In this document: positions 63,707 to 64,000 of the stretch, piece by piece | Position numbering within the stretch: position 1 is the first letter of the stretch | How the letters are laid out: every line of letters begins with the position of its first letter | Source of the DNA: Phycisphaeraceae bacterium | GTDB lineage: Bacteria; Planctomycetota; Phycisphaerae; Phycisphaerales; Phycisphaeraceae | NCBI GenBank assembly: GCA_028284155.1 | Contig: JANQSF010000117.1 | Coordinates: 1-64,000, forward strand | Length of the DNA stretch: 64,000 nucleotides | Direction: 5' to 3' | Notes under the pieces: model-generated | The model's input: only the letters and a program-made list of their open reading frames with translations | Databases searched by the model: none | What the model was told of the DNA's origin: nothing | Made by a program: the position numbers and the translations under genes

Positions 63707-64000
63707 GTGCCCGAATCCACACAGACAGACAATCAACAATCGCCGATCGACAAAGTGCTGGTCACCGGCGCGGCCGGCTTCATCGGCTCGCATCTGACGC
63801 AGCGTCTGCTCGACGCCGGCGTTCATGTCATTGGGCTGGACAACTACTGCGACTTCTACTCACCGCAGGTTAAACGTGCGAACACCGAACCCTTCATGGG
63901 TCACGACCGGTGGTCGTTTGTTGAGGCGGACATCCGTCATCGTGACGGCGTGTTGCACGCGTTCGAGACGCACAAGCCGCGGGCTGTCATTCACCTCGCC
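63707..64000 (+). CDS. NAD-dependent sugar-nucleotide epimerase/dehydratase (partial)
   Basis: The gene runs off the right edge; 98 codons are visible from GTG 63707. The Rossmann glycine motif [19 protein letters not shown] is followed by [31 protein letters not shown] and KPRAVIHLA. The LDNYxDFYSPxVKRAN segment resembles UDP-glucuronate 4-epimerases and related extended short-chain dehydrogenases. The first ~15 residues are encoded by sequence of the GATTGTCGAT repeat family ([10 protein letters not shown]). It would supply sugars for surface polysaccharide. The exact substrate is not certain. Confidence 0.85.
   Translation, partial: MPESTQTDNQQSPIDKVLVTGAAGFIGSHLTQRLLDAGVHVIGLDNYCDFYSPQVKRANTEPFMGHDRWSFVEADIRHRDGVLHAFETHKPRAVIHLA

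Overview
The window looks like chromosome from a GC-rich planctomycete, most likely of the class Phycisphaerae. This is inferred from protein families, not from an rRNA gene. Supporting traits are four PEP-CTERM secreted proteins with VPEP/IPEP plus an arginine-rich tail, a giant LEPR-XLL protein, a prepilin-leader protein fused to LamG, FG-GAP/ASPIC repeat proteins, a membrane protein ending in a C-x2-C-YDLRG-type zinc ribbon, a fused LpxC-FabZ, and a PQQ-type propeller with a methyltransferase-like N-terminus. No replication origin, CRISPR array, rRNA or prophage was seen.

Layout. 0-1.6 kb: a decayed insertion sequence (IS) copy whose left end is replaced by a piece of another integrase. 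2-7.7 kb: secreted LamG and FG-GAP/ASPIC proteins. 7.7-10.8 kb: a less GC-rich stretch of small or broken genes (DUF7453-like remnant, truncated PNPOx-like gene after ridA, a decayed ORF, small hypotheticals). 11.1-25.5 kb: a 995-aa PQQ-propeller protein and a 3656-aa YD/Rhs-repeat protein with an FG-GAP propeller embedded between two YD blocks. 25.55-27.12 kb: the intact IS copy with terminal inverted repeats, starting 28 bp after the Rhs stop codon. 27.27 kb: initiator tRNA-Met with its own terminator.

27.4-44.5 kb is mostly housekeeping: metallophosphoesterase, an ECF sigma factor with a probable anti-sigma protein and a secreted helical protein, EF-G, an ABC-F ATPase, a TolB-like beta-propeller protein, a pseudopilin-LamG protein, conserved membrane proteins, HemB and an M32 carboxypeptidase. 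44.5-53.5 kb: a Nudix hydrolase, three PEP-CTERM proteins, a glycoside hydrolase lipoprotein, a zinc-ribbon membrane protein and a frameshifted VOC gene. 54-64 kb: an ABC ATPase, a membrane coiled-coil protein, a macro-domain protein, a GNAT-mfd-trmL operon (minus strand), then lpxC-fabZ, lpxA and the start of a sugar-nucleotide epimerase (plus strand). The last group indicates lipid A and surface glycan synthesis.

The most unusual theme is a set of unrelated palindromic intergenic repeats (35.5, 38.2, 39.2, 42.8, 46.7/61.1, 49.4/53.0, 28.5/54.1 and 62.6 kb). One repeat block has entered the mfd coding sequence in frame. No complete new defence or biosynthetic system could be demonstrated; the Rhs/FG-GAP protein and the repeat invasion of mfd are the best leads.
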